Positions 25,321 through 33,904 of a stretch of DNA of 38,100 bases are shown one piece after another; position 1 is the stretch's first letter, and the number at the start of each line of letters is the position of its first letter. The position numbers and the translations under genes were made by a program. The DNA is from a virus, in the IMG/VR virus record IMGVR_UViG_3300009529_000020, positions 1 to 38,100 of that record; one strand, 5' to 3'. Below the pieces are notes generated by a model that saw only the letters and a program-made list of their open reading frames with translations, was not told the origin of the DNA and did no database searches.

Positions 25321-25329
25321 TAAATATAG
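25321..25329 (-). promoter_or_regulatory. TATA-like box TATATTTA
   Basis: On the minus strand CCTATATTTA is centred 26 bases before ATG 25299. This would create an internal promoter in the minus-strand operon, separating the four downstream genes from the helicase part. Confidence 0.45.
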
Positions 25330-25381
25330 GTTTTGCTGTCACTCTTCTACGAACATCACAGTCCAATGCCTGAGTCCATTG

Positions 25382-25780
25382 TCATTCATCTCTGAGTGTT
25401 ATCCACATAATGCCATCGTGAACCCATGTTTTTATCGGGTGATCTTTTTCACAATCCTTACACATGGCCTTGGATTGGTCTTTTAGATAGGCATCAGCTG
25501 CATCTTGCCCCTTCTCTACGACCACTTCCTTTGGAAGATAGTTTCTCCAATAATCACCATCATAAAGCTCTTTCCCGCAGAATACACAGGTTGCTACCAC
25601 TCTTCTAGGCTCATCCTCCATTGCTTCTAACTTCCAGATGTGACCAGCAGGGCATCGCAACCGATACGTATGAGGATCTACTGATTGGCCCTCACGGATA
25701 TTAGGATCTAATGACCAGCTCTCACAGATCATGTTTCCATTGCATTTAGGGCACTTGAGCACGATATTCATGAACTCCAT
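25382..25780 (-). CDS. Multi-zinc-ribbon protein
   Basis: ATG 25780 is chosen because GGAGTGAT, a near-perfect match to the archaeal anti-Shine-Dalgarno, lies four bases before it; a GTG at 25789 also exists. The product of 132 residues has CPKCNGNM, CPAGHIW, CVFCGKELYDG and CKDCEKDH, thus four knuckles able to hold two zinc ions. The second half includes a helical acid-rich segment. Such proteins are frequent in archaeal viruses as transcription or replication accessory factors. The exact role is unknown. Confidence 0.6.
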   Translation of the reverse strand: MEFMNIVLKCPKCNGNMICESWSLDPNIREGQSVDPHTYRLRCPAGHIWKLEAMEDEPRRVVATCVFCGKELYDGDYWRNYLPKEVVVEKGQDAADAYLKDQSKAMCKDCEKDHPIKTWVHDGIMWITLRDE

Positions 25781-25785
25781 TTCAA

Positions 25786-25944
25786 TCACTCCAATCTCTC
25801 AACTAAAAGCCCGTACTTCATTGGTTCAAGATCTGGTAAGAGCCTCTTGACTGCATTCAGAACCCCTATTGGAGATTTGTACGGGCCGTGTAGCTCCCAA
25901 TCCATCTTGGAACGATACAGACGAACAGTGTACGCTTTCTTCAT
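25786..25944 (-). CDS. 52-residue protein between helicase and zinc-ribbon gene
   Basis: This short gene starts at an ATG that overlaps the helicase stop (ATGA at 25944-25941) and ends in TGA overlapping the next gene's upstream region. The product is basic: MKKAYTVRLYRSKMDWELHG, then a helix SPIGVLNAVKRLLPDLEP and KYGLLVERLE. The helix and tight packing between two co-directional genes argue for a real gene. Function is unknown. Confidence 0.55.
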   Translation of the reverse strand: MKKAYTVRLYRSKMDWELHGPYKSPIGVLNAVKRLLPDLEPMKYGLLVERLE

Positions 25945-27473
25945 ACTCTAACCTCAAGATAAGGAACGTCTGTGAGATCCACATCGTACCCCAGATTCAT
26001 CCATATAGTAGATCTCTGCATCGAATGGTCAGCGAGGTACTTACATCTGTCAGCAAAGTCATAGATCAGGACTTCGGTCTTACCAGGTAATACCCGCATT
26101 CCTCTGCCAATCTTCTGAATGGTCTGAATGCTGGACTTGCCACCATCAGCCACAACAACCACGTCAATGCCCTTGTAGTCAAATCCTTCGCCTATCAGAC
26201 CCTCAGTTGCCACCAGGATCTTGATGTTGCCATCCTTGAATCCCTGAAAGATCTGTTCCCTGTCATTGTGAGTACCATGTACGAATGATACAAACCCAAA
26301 TTCCGCAAGGCACGTTGATTTCATTGGTGTCTTAATGCCCCCCAATTCATTCAACATCTCTGCGTACAACATCCCACCATGATCAATCATATCTACAAAG
26401 ACAAGAACATGTTTGCCATTCCTCGCAGCCTGAATAGCCACATCTGCAACCATCTTATTGCGCTGAACATTGAAGACAATGCCCTTCTTGTAGACCTCTC
26501 GGTACTCTTCCCAATGGTCAAAGTACAATCTGTCAGTCTGTATGAACTTGATCTTAGGCTTAGCCAAGTGACCTGTGTTGATCAGGGTCTCCGGCTCAGT
26601 ATTGTACAGGATAGGTCCAGTGGCTGCCATTACCCGAAGGTTGGCATCAATACGGTCAAGCGGAGTGGCACTGAACCCAATTGAATAATAGGTGGGTATT
26701 CTCATCATGACATTGTAGGTCTTTTCTGCCCCAAGCCTGTGACACTCATCGAAGATCTTCATGCCCCAACCCTCAGGATGGATGCCCATCAGTTCAGCTA
26801 TCTTACTTGGATCTCTCTTCATCCAACTCTGTAACGTGGGAATCATGGCTATGGTGATGAAACTAGGCTCATTGGTACGACCCTGAACCTTCCCAACACA
26901 CTCAAGCATACTACCATCCTTGGTCACGTTTGGCAGCTTCAGGAACTTGTGCAGCTCATCGTACCACTGATCAATTAGAATTTCCTTGGTAACTAGAATG
27001 AGAGTTGGTGTGTTCAGTTTGCCGATCAGCATGGCCCCAACTACTGTCTTGCCTGCTCCGGTGGGCATCTTGATGATGCCTCTCTCACCCTTGTATGCAG
27101 CTTCCATAGCCAATTGTTGATACGGTCTTACCTCGAGTGCTGTGGTATATCCAATGGGTGATTTCTTCTTGATAGGAACCCTGCTGTCAATGATAGTCAA
27201 TTTATGCCCTTCAATCTGCAATCTCTCGATTACCTTGGGTACTAGACCCGTTGGGAACTGAGTCTTGCCATACATCAAGTTGATCCTTCCATCCCAATTG
27301 ATGGCATAGTCAAGCTCTTTGTTGTTACCTGAAATCCTGGCCTTTTCCATCATCTTCTCTCTGGCGAACATCCAGTTCTCCATCTGATACGAGCACTCTT
27401 CTCTGATGATATCAATAACGTCACCAGGCATTCTATGTAGCAATGAGTGGATGGGGCCAATCTCGATCTTCAT
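25941..27473 (-). CDS. SF2 DNA helicase, UvsW/XPB-like
   Basis: The start ATG 27473 has GGTGAGGAT just before it; the open frame upstream (to 27674) overlaps a zinc-ribbon gene and is ignored. The 510 residues show, in order, RPYQQLAMEA (Q-motif region, about 116-125), Walker A MPTGAGKT (136-143), DECH (242-245), SATP (268-271), a second RecA-like lobe with KILVATEGLIGEGFD, and motif VI QKIGRGMR (453-460). The ~130-residue N-terminal part resembles T4 UvsW-like helicases, which remodel branched DNA and replication forks. It is expected to act in replication restart or recombination with the nuclease and Sak4 ATPase encoded nearby. Confidence 0.87.
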   Translation of the reverse strand: MKIEIGPIHSLLHRMPGDVIDIIREECSYQMENWMFAREKMMEKARISGNNKELDYAINWDGRINLMYGKTQFPTGLVPKVIERLQIEGHKLTIIDSRVPIKKKSPIGYTTALEVRPYQQLAMEAAYKGERGIIKMPTGAGKTVVGAMLIGKLNTPTLILVTKEILIDQWYDELHKFLKLPNVTKDGSMLECVGKVQGRTNEPSFITIAMIPTLQSWMKRDPSKIAELMGIHPEGWGMKIFDECHRLGAEKTYNVMMRIPTYYSIGFSATPLDRIDANLRVMAATGPILYNTEPETLINTGHLAKPKIKFIQTDRLYFDHWEEYREVYKKGIVFNVQRNKMVADVAIQAARNGKHVLVFVDMIDHGGMLYAEMLNELGGIKTPMKSTCLAEFGFVSFVHGTHNDREQIFQGFKDGNIKILVATEGLIGEGFDYKGIDVVVVADGGKSSIQTIQKIGRGMRVLPGKTEVLIYDFADRCKYLADHSMQRSTIWMNLGYDVDLTDVPYLEVRV

Positions 27474-27483
27474 CGTAATATCC

Positions 27484-27798
27484 TCACCAATTTGCCGTAC
27501 TATCGGTATTTTGCCAACTATTACGCAGAAATGTACTGGTAGCACTAGGATAGGTCGCTGTATCAGAGGTCGCAGATGTTGAATAGTAGCAGTATGGCAC
27601 GGCCTGAGCACTTGACCGCCACCTGTCCTCTGTGATCTCACCATTCTCACAGTACCTATAGTGCTCATGACCACATTTAGGACACTTTATTGTCAGGTTT
27701 CCAGTGGCGTGTCTATTAATGCTCACTCTCACCATTTGCCTACAGTTACTACAGTATAGAGATGTGCTGTGTCTATCCCGCAGATCCATATCTTCCAT
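27484..27798 (-). CDS. Small zinc-ribbon protein
   Basis: The 104-residue form begins at ATG 27798; starts at 27813 and 27822 are also in frame. A TATA-like TTAATAAG about 38 bases upstream of 27798 favours the shorter forms. CSNCRQMV and CPKCGHEHYRYCENGE, 23 residues apart, form a single zinc ribbon, as in transcription factor or ribosomal-type zinc proteins. The C-terminal 40 residues are Ser/Thr-rich and probably disordered. It is the first gene of the helicase operon, ending ten bases before the helicase start. Confidence 0.6.
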   Translation of the reverse strand: MEDMDLRDRHSTSLYCSNCRQMVRVSINRHATGNLTIKCPKCGHEHYRYCENGEITEDRWRSSAQAVPYCYYSTSATSDTATYPSATSTFLRNSWQNTDSTANW

Positions 27799-27822
27799 TG
27801 TTACCAAATCCATTCTTACCAT

Positions 27823-27925
27823 TCTCGTACTTATTAATATCCTTTTGGGTTCCCACTTGGGTAAGCCTTAATAGTGACTGTGTAGAGGAATTATTACCAA
27901 TGTAGAAAAAACAGAGGTTGAAAAC
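27823..27925. promoter_or_regulatory. Divergent promoter region between helicase and actin-like operons
   Basis: The 100-base gap has ATTAATAAG (minus strand, 27831-27839) before the zinc-ribbon gene, and CCTTAATAG (27866-27874) and GAATTATTA (27888-27896) before the actin-like gene. The last would place transcription start about 8 bases before ATG 27926, next to GAGGTTG. I cannot tell which of the two plus-strand boxes is used. Confidence 0.4.
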
Positions 27926-29029
27926 ATGGTTGAAGATAAAGGTCTGACAGTGTTTCCTAATACCCTGGGAGTCAAACTTGGTAGCAAGTGGACTGTCATG
28001 TATGGGATTCCTGTCGGTGAGAACCCACGAAAGGAACTGACCTGCATTCGTAAAGTACCAACACACCTGATCAAGAAAGATGAGTCTGTGTTTGAATACA
28101 GCACTAATGCAGATCCATACCACAACACAATATACCCACTCATTCATGGTGCTCCACGCAACGATGCTGAGGTTCCATTGGGGGTGTCCTGTGAACTACT
28201 TCTTGAATATGCTAATTGGCTGTTAAAAGACATTCCCAGAGATGTTGGAATTGTCTTTTGTCTGCCCATGATTAAGTTCAAAGAAGGACTGTTCGCACTC
28301 AAGGACACCCTTGGACTGTTAGAACATGGCAAGAAGATAGGCATAGAGTTCATTGGTGAGGCCTGGGCAGCAGCTCTGTCTGCAATGCCGATACGTGAGG
28401 CTCTGAGAAAGCAAGTGCTATCTCTCAACTTCGGTTCCAGCACCCTTGAGTCCGTCTTTTTCTCGGGACTCGATCTCATTGATCAGGCTGTCTGGACATT
28501 CGGTGGTTCAGATATTGATAGACGACTCGTTAATGCCTTTGAGCAGGCAACAAGAGGACTCACTGCAACTGAGAGCCAAGCCAGAGCAATCAAGGAACGA
28601 TACAATCATGGTACGAATGAAGATATCCCTGCTGAACTCACTCGAAAGGGTGCTCTCAGCCAAGAGAAGATTTCAGGAGACACCATCAAAGAGGTCGTAG
28701 ATTGGTATATCGTTGAGGTAGCCAACAGGGTCAGGGACTTTCTGGACTTTGCAAGAACCAAGAGCACGGAATCAAGAACTGCAATCAACGCATTTCAGAT
28801 TGAAGGTGAAGGATATCTAGCTCTTGTTGGTGGAATGATGAACATGCCAGGATTCTCAGAGGCTGTGTACAAGGAACTCGTTAAATCAGGTGGAATATCA
28901 AAGAGAGTTGAAATGGTATCGCCTGATGATGGGGTTATTGCACCAGCAATTGGAGCCTGGAAAGCTGCTAATATCTTAGAGGAAGAGAGAAAAGAGCAGG
29001 GAGTGGCAAACTGGTCTAACATAGAATAG
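27926..29029 (+). CDS. Actin/MreB-fold protein with altered phosphate loops
   Basis: The 367-residue protein matches the length and motif order of MreB/ParM-like proteins. LGVKLGSKWTVMYG (about 14-27) is in the place of phosphate-1 (MreB IGIDLGTANTLVY). FIGEAWAAAL (142-151), SLNFGSSTLES (166-176) in phosphate-2 position, GGSDIDRRL (193-201) and VGGMMNMPGF (301-310, adenosine motif) follow. The aspartates usually found in the two phosphate loops appear as Lys17 and Asn168, so hydrolysis may be weak or absent. It heads the operon with the terminase. A role in DNA segregation, filament scaffolding or positioning of the packaging apparatus is possible. The fold call is well supported; the function is inference. 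Confidence 0.78.
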   Translation: MVEDKGLTVFPNTLGVKLGSKWTVMYGIPVGENPRKELTCIRKVPTHLIKKDESVFEYSTNADPYHNTIYPLIHGAPRNDAEVPLGVSCELLLEYANWLLKDIPRDVGIVFCLPMIKFKEGLFALKDTLGLLEHGKKIGIEFIGEAWAAALSAMPIREALRKQVLSLNFGSSTLESVFFSGLDLIDQAVWTFGGSDIDRRLVNAFEQATRGLTATESQARAIKERYNHGTNEDIPAELTRKGALSQEKISGDTIKEVVDWYIVEVANRVRDFLDFARTKSTESRTAINAFQIEGEGYLALVGGMMNMPGFSEAVYKELVKSGGISKRVEMVSPDDGVIAPAIGAWKAANILEEERKEQGVANWSNIE

Positions 29030-29039
29030 GTGATACGCA

Positions 29040-29345
29040 ATGTCTAAGAAACATGAAAAGACTCAGAAACAAAAGAAGGCTGACATATCTCAGTCTTCAG
29101 CAACTCTCCAAAACAAGGTGGATGCACTGTTCCAGCTGGTGACACGACAGGGTGAAAGGCTCGATGTTCTTGAAAGGGATGTAAAGATCATAAACACAGA
29201 CTACTCGTTCCATCTCCACGATCTCACATTAAGAACAGGCCCGAAGTTTTTCAGTGAGCCACTTGCTGAACAGTGGAGGCGCGATCAAGAAGCTATGAAA
29301 CGACCCCCAGCACCGCCCCCAGCAGAACAGCCACCTAAAGAGTGA
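29040..29345 (+). CDS. Coiled-coil protein in actin-terminase operon
   Basis: The 101 residues start with a Lys-rich tail (MSKKHEKTQKQKKADI), then a heptad-containing coiled coil (VDALFQLVTRQGERLDVLER), a short segment and a Pro-rich end (PPAPPPAEQPP). GGTGAT lies five bases before the ATG and the gene follows the actin-like gene by ten bases. A basic tail plus coiled coil could bind DNA or act as an adaptor for the actin-like filament, similar in size to ParR, but no ParR-type sequence pattern is visible. Confidence 0.55.
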   Translation: MSKKHEKTQKQKKADISQSSATLQNKVDALFQLVTRQGERLDVLERDVKIINTDYSFHLHDLTLRTGPKFFSEPLAEQWRRDQEAMKRPPAPPPAEQPPKE

Positions 29346-29350
29346 GGAAC

Positions 29351-29842
29351 ATGAAAGGATTCTTTTCTGTCCTACAGACCGTCAAGGCGTGGACTAGAAA
29401 GATGATTCCTGACCCTGAAATTCGATTGTTCAACACTCACGTCTTGTTGCTATGTGGTATCATTCATCTCAAACAAGAGAACAGTCATATCACCATGACT
29501 GAACTGGAACGAGTGACGACATTGGCTTCATCTGTGGTCAGTAGGGGTCTCAAACACCTGATAGACCACAGTCTCTTGAAGAGAAACAATGACAACACAT
29601 TCGACTTTGCTAACCCACTACCACCGAGCATAGGTGAGATCTCTACCTGTAACAGCAACGTGACTTCTAATCAGATTGACGAACTGAAGTTGTTCGTGAT
29701 AGACAAGTTGAGTGAATTTCAACTACAGGTGCCACGTGGCAAGTCGATTGGTAGACTAGCGGAAGAGGTCAGACAGTATGAACCGAAGAAAAAACCTGAA
29801 AGGAAGGGCACTAAAAAGCTTTTAGGGGATGCCGCCTTATAA
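29351..29842 (+). CDS. Winged-helix protein (MarR-like), candidate TerS or regulator
   Basis: GAGTGAGG precedes ATG 29351; an upstream GTG at 29342 overlaps the previous gene. The 163-residue protein has a helical N-terminus, then HITMTELERVTTLASSVVSR with recognition helix GLKHLIDHSLLKRNNDN and a wing. After a linker comes KLFVIDKLSEFQLQV and a basic tail (EPKKKPERKGTKKL). Proteins of this type placed shortly before TerL may be the small terminase; a transcription factor is equally possible. Confidence 0.55.
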   Translation: MKGFFSVLQTVKAWTRKMIPDPEIRLFNTHVLLLCGIIHLKQENSHITMTELERVTTLASSVVSRGLKHLIDHSLLKRNNDNTFDFANPLPPSIGEISTCNSNVTSNQIDELKLFVIDKLSEFQLQVPRGKSIGRLAEEVRQYEPKKKPERKGTKKLLGDAAL

Positions 29843-29851
29843 CCAGGTGTC

Positions 29852-30778
29852 ATGGCTAAATCTGAACCTGTCGATCCTCTCAAGTACAATCTGCGAGATT
29901 GGTCGGTTACAACCAGTGACGGTGAAGAGCATCCTGTGCTAGTCACCGATCACTGGACTATTATCAATCCCAAATGGTCTTATGATTGGGTACGCAAAGT
30001 CATAGCTGCTGAGAGATCAGTAGGTCACGCTATCTGTGGATGGGAGACGGCAGGTGGTACTCCATGCAGAAATCATCCTATCTCAGATGAAAAGATCGAA
30101 AACATCAAAATGGTAGGAAGATGTGGACTACATTCAAAGCCCCCCGAACTTGCAGAACTACCAAGATACGATATCAAGGTTATTGACAATCCGATGCCTC
30201 TTTCTGCACCCAATCCAACCAGTATCACACTCAGGAGAATTGCTGACGGCATTTTCACCCGTTGCAACAAATGTACTTACCTATACAAGTGTGATAAGGC
30301 CAATGGAACTGAACAATGTGTTGATGAGATAGAACTCTTCGATGAGCTGATGCCCAGAATAGACAGTGAGTACGGTCTCGACAGCGTAGTAGATCAGGTG
30401 TCTGCCCTCACCCTTGTTGTGTCAATCATAGACTACATCAAGACCCTCAAGTACGAGAGATTCAAGGGCCGCGAGGATGCAAAGGACACCGGAGAACTTG
30501 GTCAACGAATGCAGCTTGTCAGACTGATCCATCAGATTATGAAGTCACTTGCCATTGATCGCAAGACCCGCATTGTCCTCAGAAGAGGCGATCATACATA
30601 CCTGCCACAAAAGACTCTATCTCAGTTACTTGCAGATACAGACACAGATATTGAGTTGCGGTCTGAGGTCAAGTCTATGACTGTGAGATCTTCTAAGTCG
30701 GTGTCAAGAGGCAAGACCATATTGGGCATTGATGGTAAACCCATAATTGATATTGAGGTAGACTTGAATGACGAGTGA
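29852..30778 (+). CDS. Cysteine-rich protein preceding TerL, candidate small terminase partner
   Basis: This 308-residue protein overlaps the TerL start by eleven bases. The N-terminal half has ICGWETAGGTPCRNHPI and RCGLHSKP, and then CNKCTYLYKCDKANGTEQC (about residues 138-156), so two metal sites are likely. The C-terminal half is helical and charged (VDQVSALTLVVSIIDYIK, MQLVRLIHQIMKSLAID). Small-terminase proteins precede TerL in many viruses and are variable, and some archaeal virus partners carry zinc sites. Position supports a packaging role, sequence alone does not prove it. Confidence 0.5.
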   Translation: MAKSEPVDPLKYNLRDWSVTTSDGEEHPVLVTDHWTIINPKWSYDWVRKVIAAERSVGHAICGWETAGGTPCRNHPISDEKIENIKMVGRCGLHSKPPELAELPRYDIKVIDNPMPLSAPNPTSITLRRIADGIFTRCNKCTYLYKCDKANGTEQCVDEIELFDELMPRIDSEYGLDSVVDQVSALTLVVSIIDYIKTLKYERFKGREDAKDTGELGQRMQLVRLIHQIMKSLAIDRKTRIVLRRGDHTYLPQKTLSQLLADTDTDIELRSEVKSMTVRSSKSVSRGKTILGIDGKPIIDIEVDLNDE

Positions 30779-32432
30779 TGATGATGATCCTTGGGGCATT
30801 GAGATTGATGAAGATGCGATAAAATATCTCAAGTCAGATCCTGTATTCTTTAGCCGTAAAATATGCCAGGTACATCCTTACTGGTATCAAGAAGAACTAT
30901 TGCTGAATGATGCCAAAGAGATTGTGGCACGTTTGGGCAGACAACTCGGCAAGACCTGGGCTATGGCTCTCAAAGTTGTGCATGAGGCATTCACCAAGCC
31001 CGGAGTGGGTAAAGATGAACCGTTTGTGATCATGATAATTGCACCCACTCAACGACAGAGCCAAATCATGTTCAAGGAGATCCAGAAACTAATCAATTCT
31101 AATCCCATCATATTACAAGATGTGGAAAGAAGCATTCAGACTGAGATCACATTCAAGAACGGATCTATAATTTACAATTTCCCAGTTGGTGAGACTGCAG
31201 ACAGAGTACGTGGTTATGCCATCAACCTGCTTATTGTTGATGAGGCCGCTTACGTACCAGATCAGGTGTTCGTATCCCTTGAGCCTGCCCTAGCCGCAAC
31301 AGATGGAAAGATCATCCTGATCAGCACTCCCTTTGGTAGGTTTGGATACTTCTATGATGCAGTGTCAGGAAGCCTGCCTTACACTAATGACGATCCACCA
31401 TATGGATACATTCAGAGAAAGAGAATGGGCCTCACTGGTATCAGCATCTACGATGAAGATGATGATGATAAACTGATCAAGAGAGGTCTCTATGACCATG
31501 AGGCTCAGTTTGTCAGCCATTGGTATCCCTATGGTGTCGGACTTGATGTGATCAGACGTGACATGAAAGGCAAGCCCACTGGTAGGACACAAATGTCACA
31601 TAGAATCATTGAGCGCAACAAGCGGAAAATGCACCCGAGCCAGTTTGCCCAAGAGTTTGAGGCTCTGTTCGTGGATGATTCTACCATGTACTTCCCATTC
31701 AAGATTCTACTCAATGCCACTGAGGATTATCCTATGGTTCAATATCCAGAGCCAGGAAAGAACTACTACATGGGTGTGGACTTTGCCAAGCTCCAAGATT
31801 TCTATGTGGCACTCATTGTTGAGGCTCCTACTGATGAGTCAGGCCCAATGCGGGTAGTAAACTGGATGCAAGAAAGGAAACGTGACTATTCGATCACAAT
31901 CCCACTCACAGCACAGTTGGCTAAGAGATTTGGATGTGTGTCTGTGTACGCAGATCAGACAGGGGTTGGAGAACCCAACACTGAGAAACTAACAGCACTG
32001 CTTCATGGAATATCTCGAGTAGAAGGAATCAAATTCACATCTCAAAAGAAGAACGAGATGTACGCCAATCTGTACGAATTAATTGGGTCTGGAAAGTTGA
32101 TCCTCCCGGGCATCAATAAAGAGTTCATGGAACAGATGCAGATGGTCACGTTTGAAAAGCTTCCAAGTGGTATCATCAGAATCGGTGCGGCTCCAGGACA
32201 CCATGACGACTATCCTGACGCCTTGGCTCTTGCCATGATGTCAACAATGGAACCAAGATATGAAGCATTCTTTGGCGGCATCAAAAGTGTCACAAGCCCT
32301 CAAATTGAGGCAAGGGTGCAAAAAGAACTCGGAGTATCAATGATCTCACGATTAGATAGAAGAGTATTACGAGATTCTTTGGGCAGAGTCCAAGGAACCC
32401 TCCCTTGGGAAATTGACGATGATGATTACTGA
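30768..32432 (+). CDS. terL: Terminase large subunit (TerL)
   Basis: The 554-residue protein shows the ATPase centre: Walker A GRQLGKT (about 57-63), Walker B LLIVDEA (154-160) and motif III ISTPFG (185-190). The nuclease domain has GVDFAK (Asp338), VYADQTGVGEP (Asp396) and the C-terminal GHHDDYPDALALAMM, the three acidic positions of the RNase H-like terminase nuclease. It cuts concatemeric DNA and drives packaging into the prohead. An acidic N-terminus (MTSDDDDPWG) and a long linker are typical. Portal and capsid genes are not found downstream; they must lie outside the window. Confidence 0.95.
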   Translation: MTSDDDDPWGIEIDEDAIKYLKSDPVFFSRKICQVHPYWYQEELLLNDAKEIVARLGRQLGKTWAMALKVVHEAFTKPGVGKDEPFVIMIIAPTQRQSQIMFKEIQKLINSNPIILQDVERSIQTEITFKNGSIIYNFPVGETADRVRGYAINLLIVDEAAYVPDQVFVSLEPALAATDGKIILISTPFGRFGYFYDAVSGSLPYTNDDPPYGYIQRKRMGLTGISIYDEDDDDKLIKRGLYDHEAQFVSHWYPYGVGLDVIRRDMKGKPTGRTQMSHRIIERNKRKMHPSQFAQEFEALFVDDSTMYFPFKILLNATEDYPMVQYPEPGKNYYMGVDFAKLQDFYVALIVEAPTDESGPMRVVNWMQERKRDYSITIPLTAQLAKRFGCVSVYADQTGVGEPNTEKLTALLHGISRVEGIKFTSQKKNEMYANLYELIGSGKLILPGINKEFMEQMQMVTFEKLPSGIIRIGAAPGHHDDYPDALALAMMSTMEPRYEAFFGGIKSVTSPQIEARVQKELGVSMISRLDRRVLRDSLGRVQGTLPWEIDDDDY

Positions 32433-32450
32433 CCAGTAGAGGTCTCTCAA

Positions 32451-33164
32451 ATGAGTGACAACACCACCAGTAACACAAACGGTGTGTCAAATGTCGAATC
32501 CACAGTCAAGAAACTAAACCTAATCGCCTTTACTATCACAGTCACTTTGCTTGCTGTTCACATATTAATTCCAATTGACATAGAAACCGCATACAACATA
32601 ATGATATCCCTCATACTGTCTAGCCTGTTTCTTGGTATATTAACTGCGGCTTCGGTCATGACGTACAGTAAACGTGACATCATTAGGATCACCCAGCCTC
32701 ATGGTAATCTGAAAGGAATACACAGGCTTCTGAGTACCACATTCTCTCACTCATTCGATCTGATTGTGTCTCCTGCTCTCATTCTCATGGTGTTCAACAA
32801 TGTTGCACCATATTATGACTACATCAATCTGAATCTAGCAACACTAGCTACTGCTGCATTCATAATCATTACATTAGTTCAATTGGCTCCACTCAAGGTG
32901 AGAAAGGATATTTATTTCAGACTTGCCAAGACTGAGATCAGAGAGTCGATTAATGATATTACTCTGGCCAGATGCATGAGAGAAGGGCTTGATCGCAGAA
33001 AGAGAGAATACAAACATCTCTATCAGAGTCAGATTGATGCAGAGACTCTGATCAGAGCACACATGGAGTTCCTTACCTTATCACACGAAGTTGCCGCCCT
33101 TCTCACATCAATGGCTAGGTTCCTTCTGCCCATTGCCGGGAGTGTATTCAACTTGTTCTTTTGA
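32451..33164 (+). CDS. Multi-pass membrane protein
   Basis: The 237-residue protein has an N-terminal Ser/Thr/Asn-rich segment, four hydrophobic helices at about 22-42, 47-72, 102-122 and 129-150, a charged helical stretch (REGLDRRKREYKHLYQSQ) and a final hydrophobic helix ending FNLFF. It follows TerL by 18 bases in the same operon. I recognise no family. Roles might be virion-membrane, lysis or host-envelope modification; none is shown. Confidence 0.55.
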   Translation: MSDNTTSNTNGVSNVESTVKKLNLIAFTITVTLLAVHILIPIDIETAYNIMISLILSSLFLGILTAASVMTYSKRDIIRITQPHGNLKGIHRLLSTTFSHSFDLIVSPALILMVFNNVAPYYDYINLNLATLATAAFIIITLVQLAPLKVRKDIYFRLAKTEIRESINDITLARCMREGLDRRKREYKHLYQSQIDAETLIRAHMEFLTLSHEVAALLTSMARFLLPIAGSVFNLFF

Positions 33165-33174
33165 TTCCTCACAA

Positions 33175-33199
33175 CTTTAATATGAGAGAGGGTTATTAG
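33175..33199 (+). promoter_or_regulatory. Candidate promoter of the Glu/Pro-rich protein
   Basis: CTTTAATATG (33175-33184) and GGTTATTAG (33191-33199) are both TATA-like and lie 50-75 bases before the GTG start. Neither is decisive. Confidence 0.3.
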
Positions 33200-33250
33200 A
33201 TTCTTTGACTGTTCCGATATGTTCAACGATTTGAAACAAAGCTCTTCCTG

Positions 33251-33904
33251 GTGACTGATGTGACACAATTCGAGTTTGCTTTGCTCAAGGGCGAAAAGGG
33301 TAGAGGCGGAACTCCTGTTGGCGTCAAGGCACCCTACGAACTCACTAGGATAGTGGAGGGAGAGGCGGCTGTCGAGGAAACGATAGAAATGCCACCCGAA
33401 GAAGAAATCCCTAGTACGGAGATTCCCGAAGATACACCTGTCGAGGAATCTCTTCCAGAATCCCAGCCTGAACCAGAACCTGAGGTTGAGACTGCACCAG
33501 AAGTTGAAACAGCAGTTGAACCTGAAATTGAAGAAGAAGAAGCAATTGAACCAGTAGTTGAACCAGTAGTTGAAGAACCTGTGGTTGAAGAAGTTGTCGA
33601 AGAACAGACTCCAGCACCACCTGATTATTCTAACGTTGTGATCACTTTCGATCCAGAGAGTCCACAACAGACTGACAATCGTGTGGATATCACTGGAACC
33701 ATAACAGGGCTTTCTGAACCCGAATATTTTTTGATGGTCAATCGAAAAGTTAACGGGAATGGAACCGAGTTTGTAAAGGAAATAGGGCTAATCGTTGATG
33801 GCGAAAGAACAGTCGTCTCTAACACCAATGCTCTAAACCCTGTTTTCGTTTGTCCTTCGACTCGCCCCTATCAACCACAGGTATATCCCTTTCAGCACCC
33901 TTAG
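33251..33904 (+). CDS. Acidic Glu/Pro-rich protein with beta-rich C-terminal domain
   Basis: The GTG at 33251 or the one at 33260 (with GGTGAC five bases upstream) is the start. Residues 35-125 are almost only Glu, Pro, Val, Thr and Ile (EIEEEEAIEPVVEPVVEEPV), a stiff, highly negative linker. From about 128 follows a beta-rich unit (VVITFDPESPQQTDNRVDI, ITGLSEPEYFLMVNRKV), Ig-like by pattern. The last 30 residues overlap by 86 bases the end of the convergent zinc-protein gene, so either is possibly longer than in nature. The architecture suggests an adhesin or surface-linked protein; function is unknown. Confidence 0.6.
   Translation: MTDVTQFEFALLKGEKGRGGTPVGVKAPYELTRIVEGEAAVEETIEMPPEEEIPSTEIPEDTPVEESLPESQPEPEPEVETAPEVETAVEPEIEEEEAIEPVVEPVVEEPVVEEVVEEQTPAPPDYSNVVITFDPESPQQTDNRVDITGTITGLSEPEYFLMVNRKVNGNGTEFVKEIGLIVDGERTVVSNTNALNPVFVCPSTRPYQPQVYPFQHP

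Noticed and set aside
27474-27674. N-terminal extension of the helicase frame
   Set aside because: It overlaps a zinc-ribbon gene with proper cysteine motifs, and GGTGAGGAT precedes the ATG at 27473.
33029-33667. Long minus-strand frame rich in Phe, Asn and Trp
   Set aside because: It is the antisense of the Glu/Pro-rich coding repeat; its composition (runs of FFF and NYWFN) follows from GAA/CCA codons on the other strand and it has no ribosome binding site.
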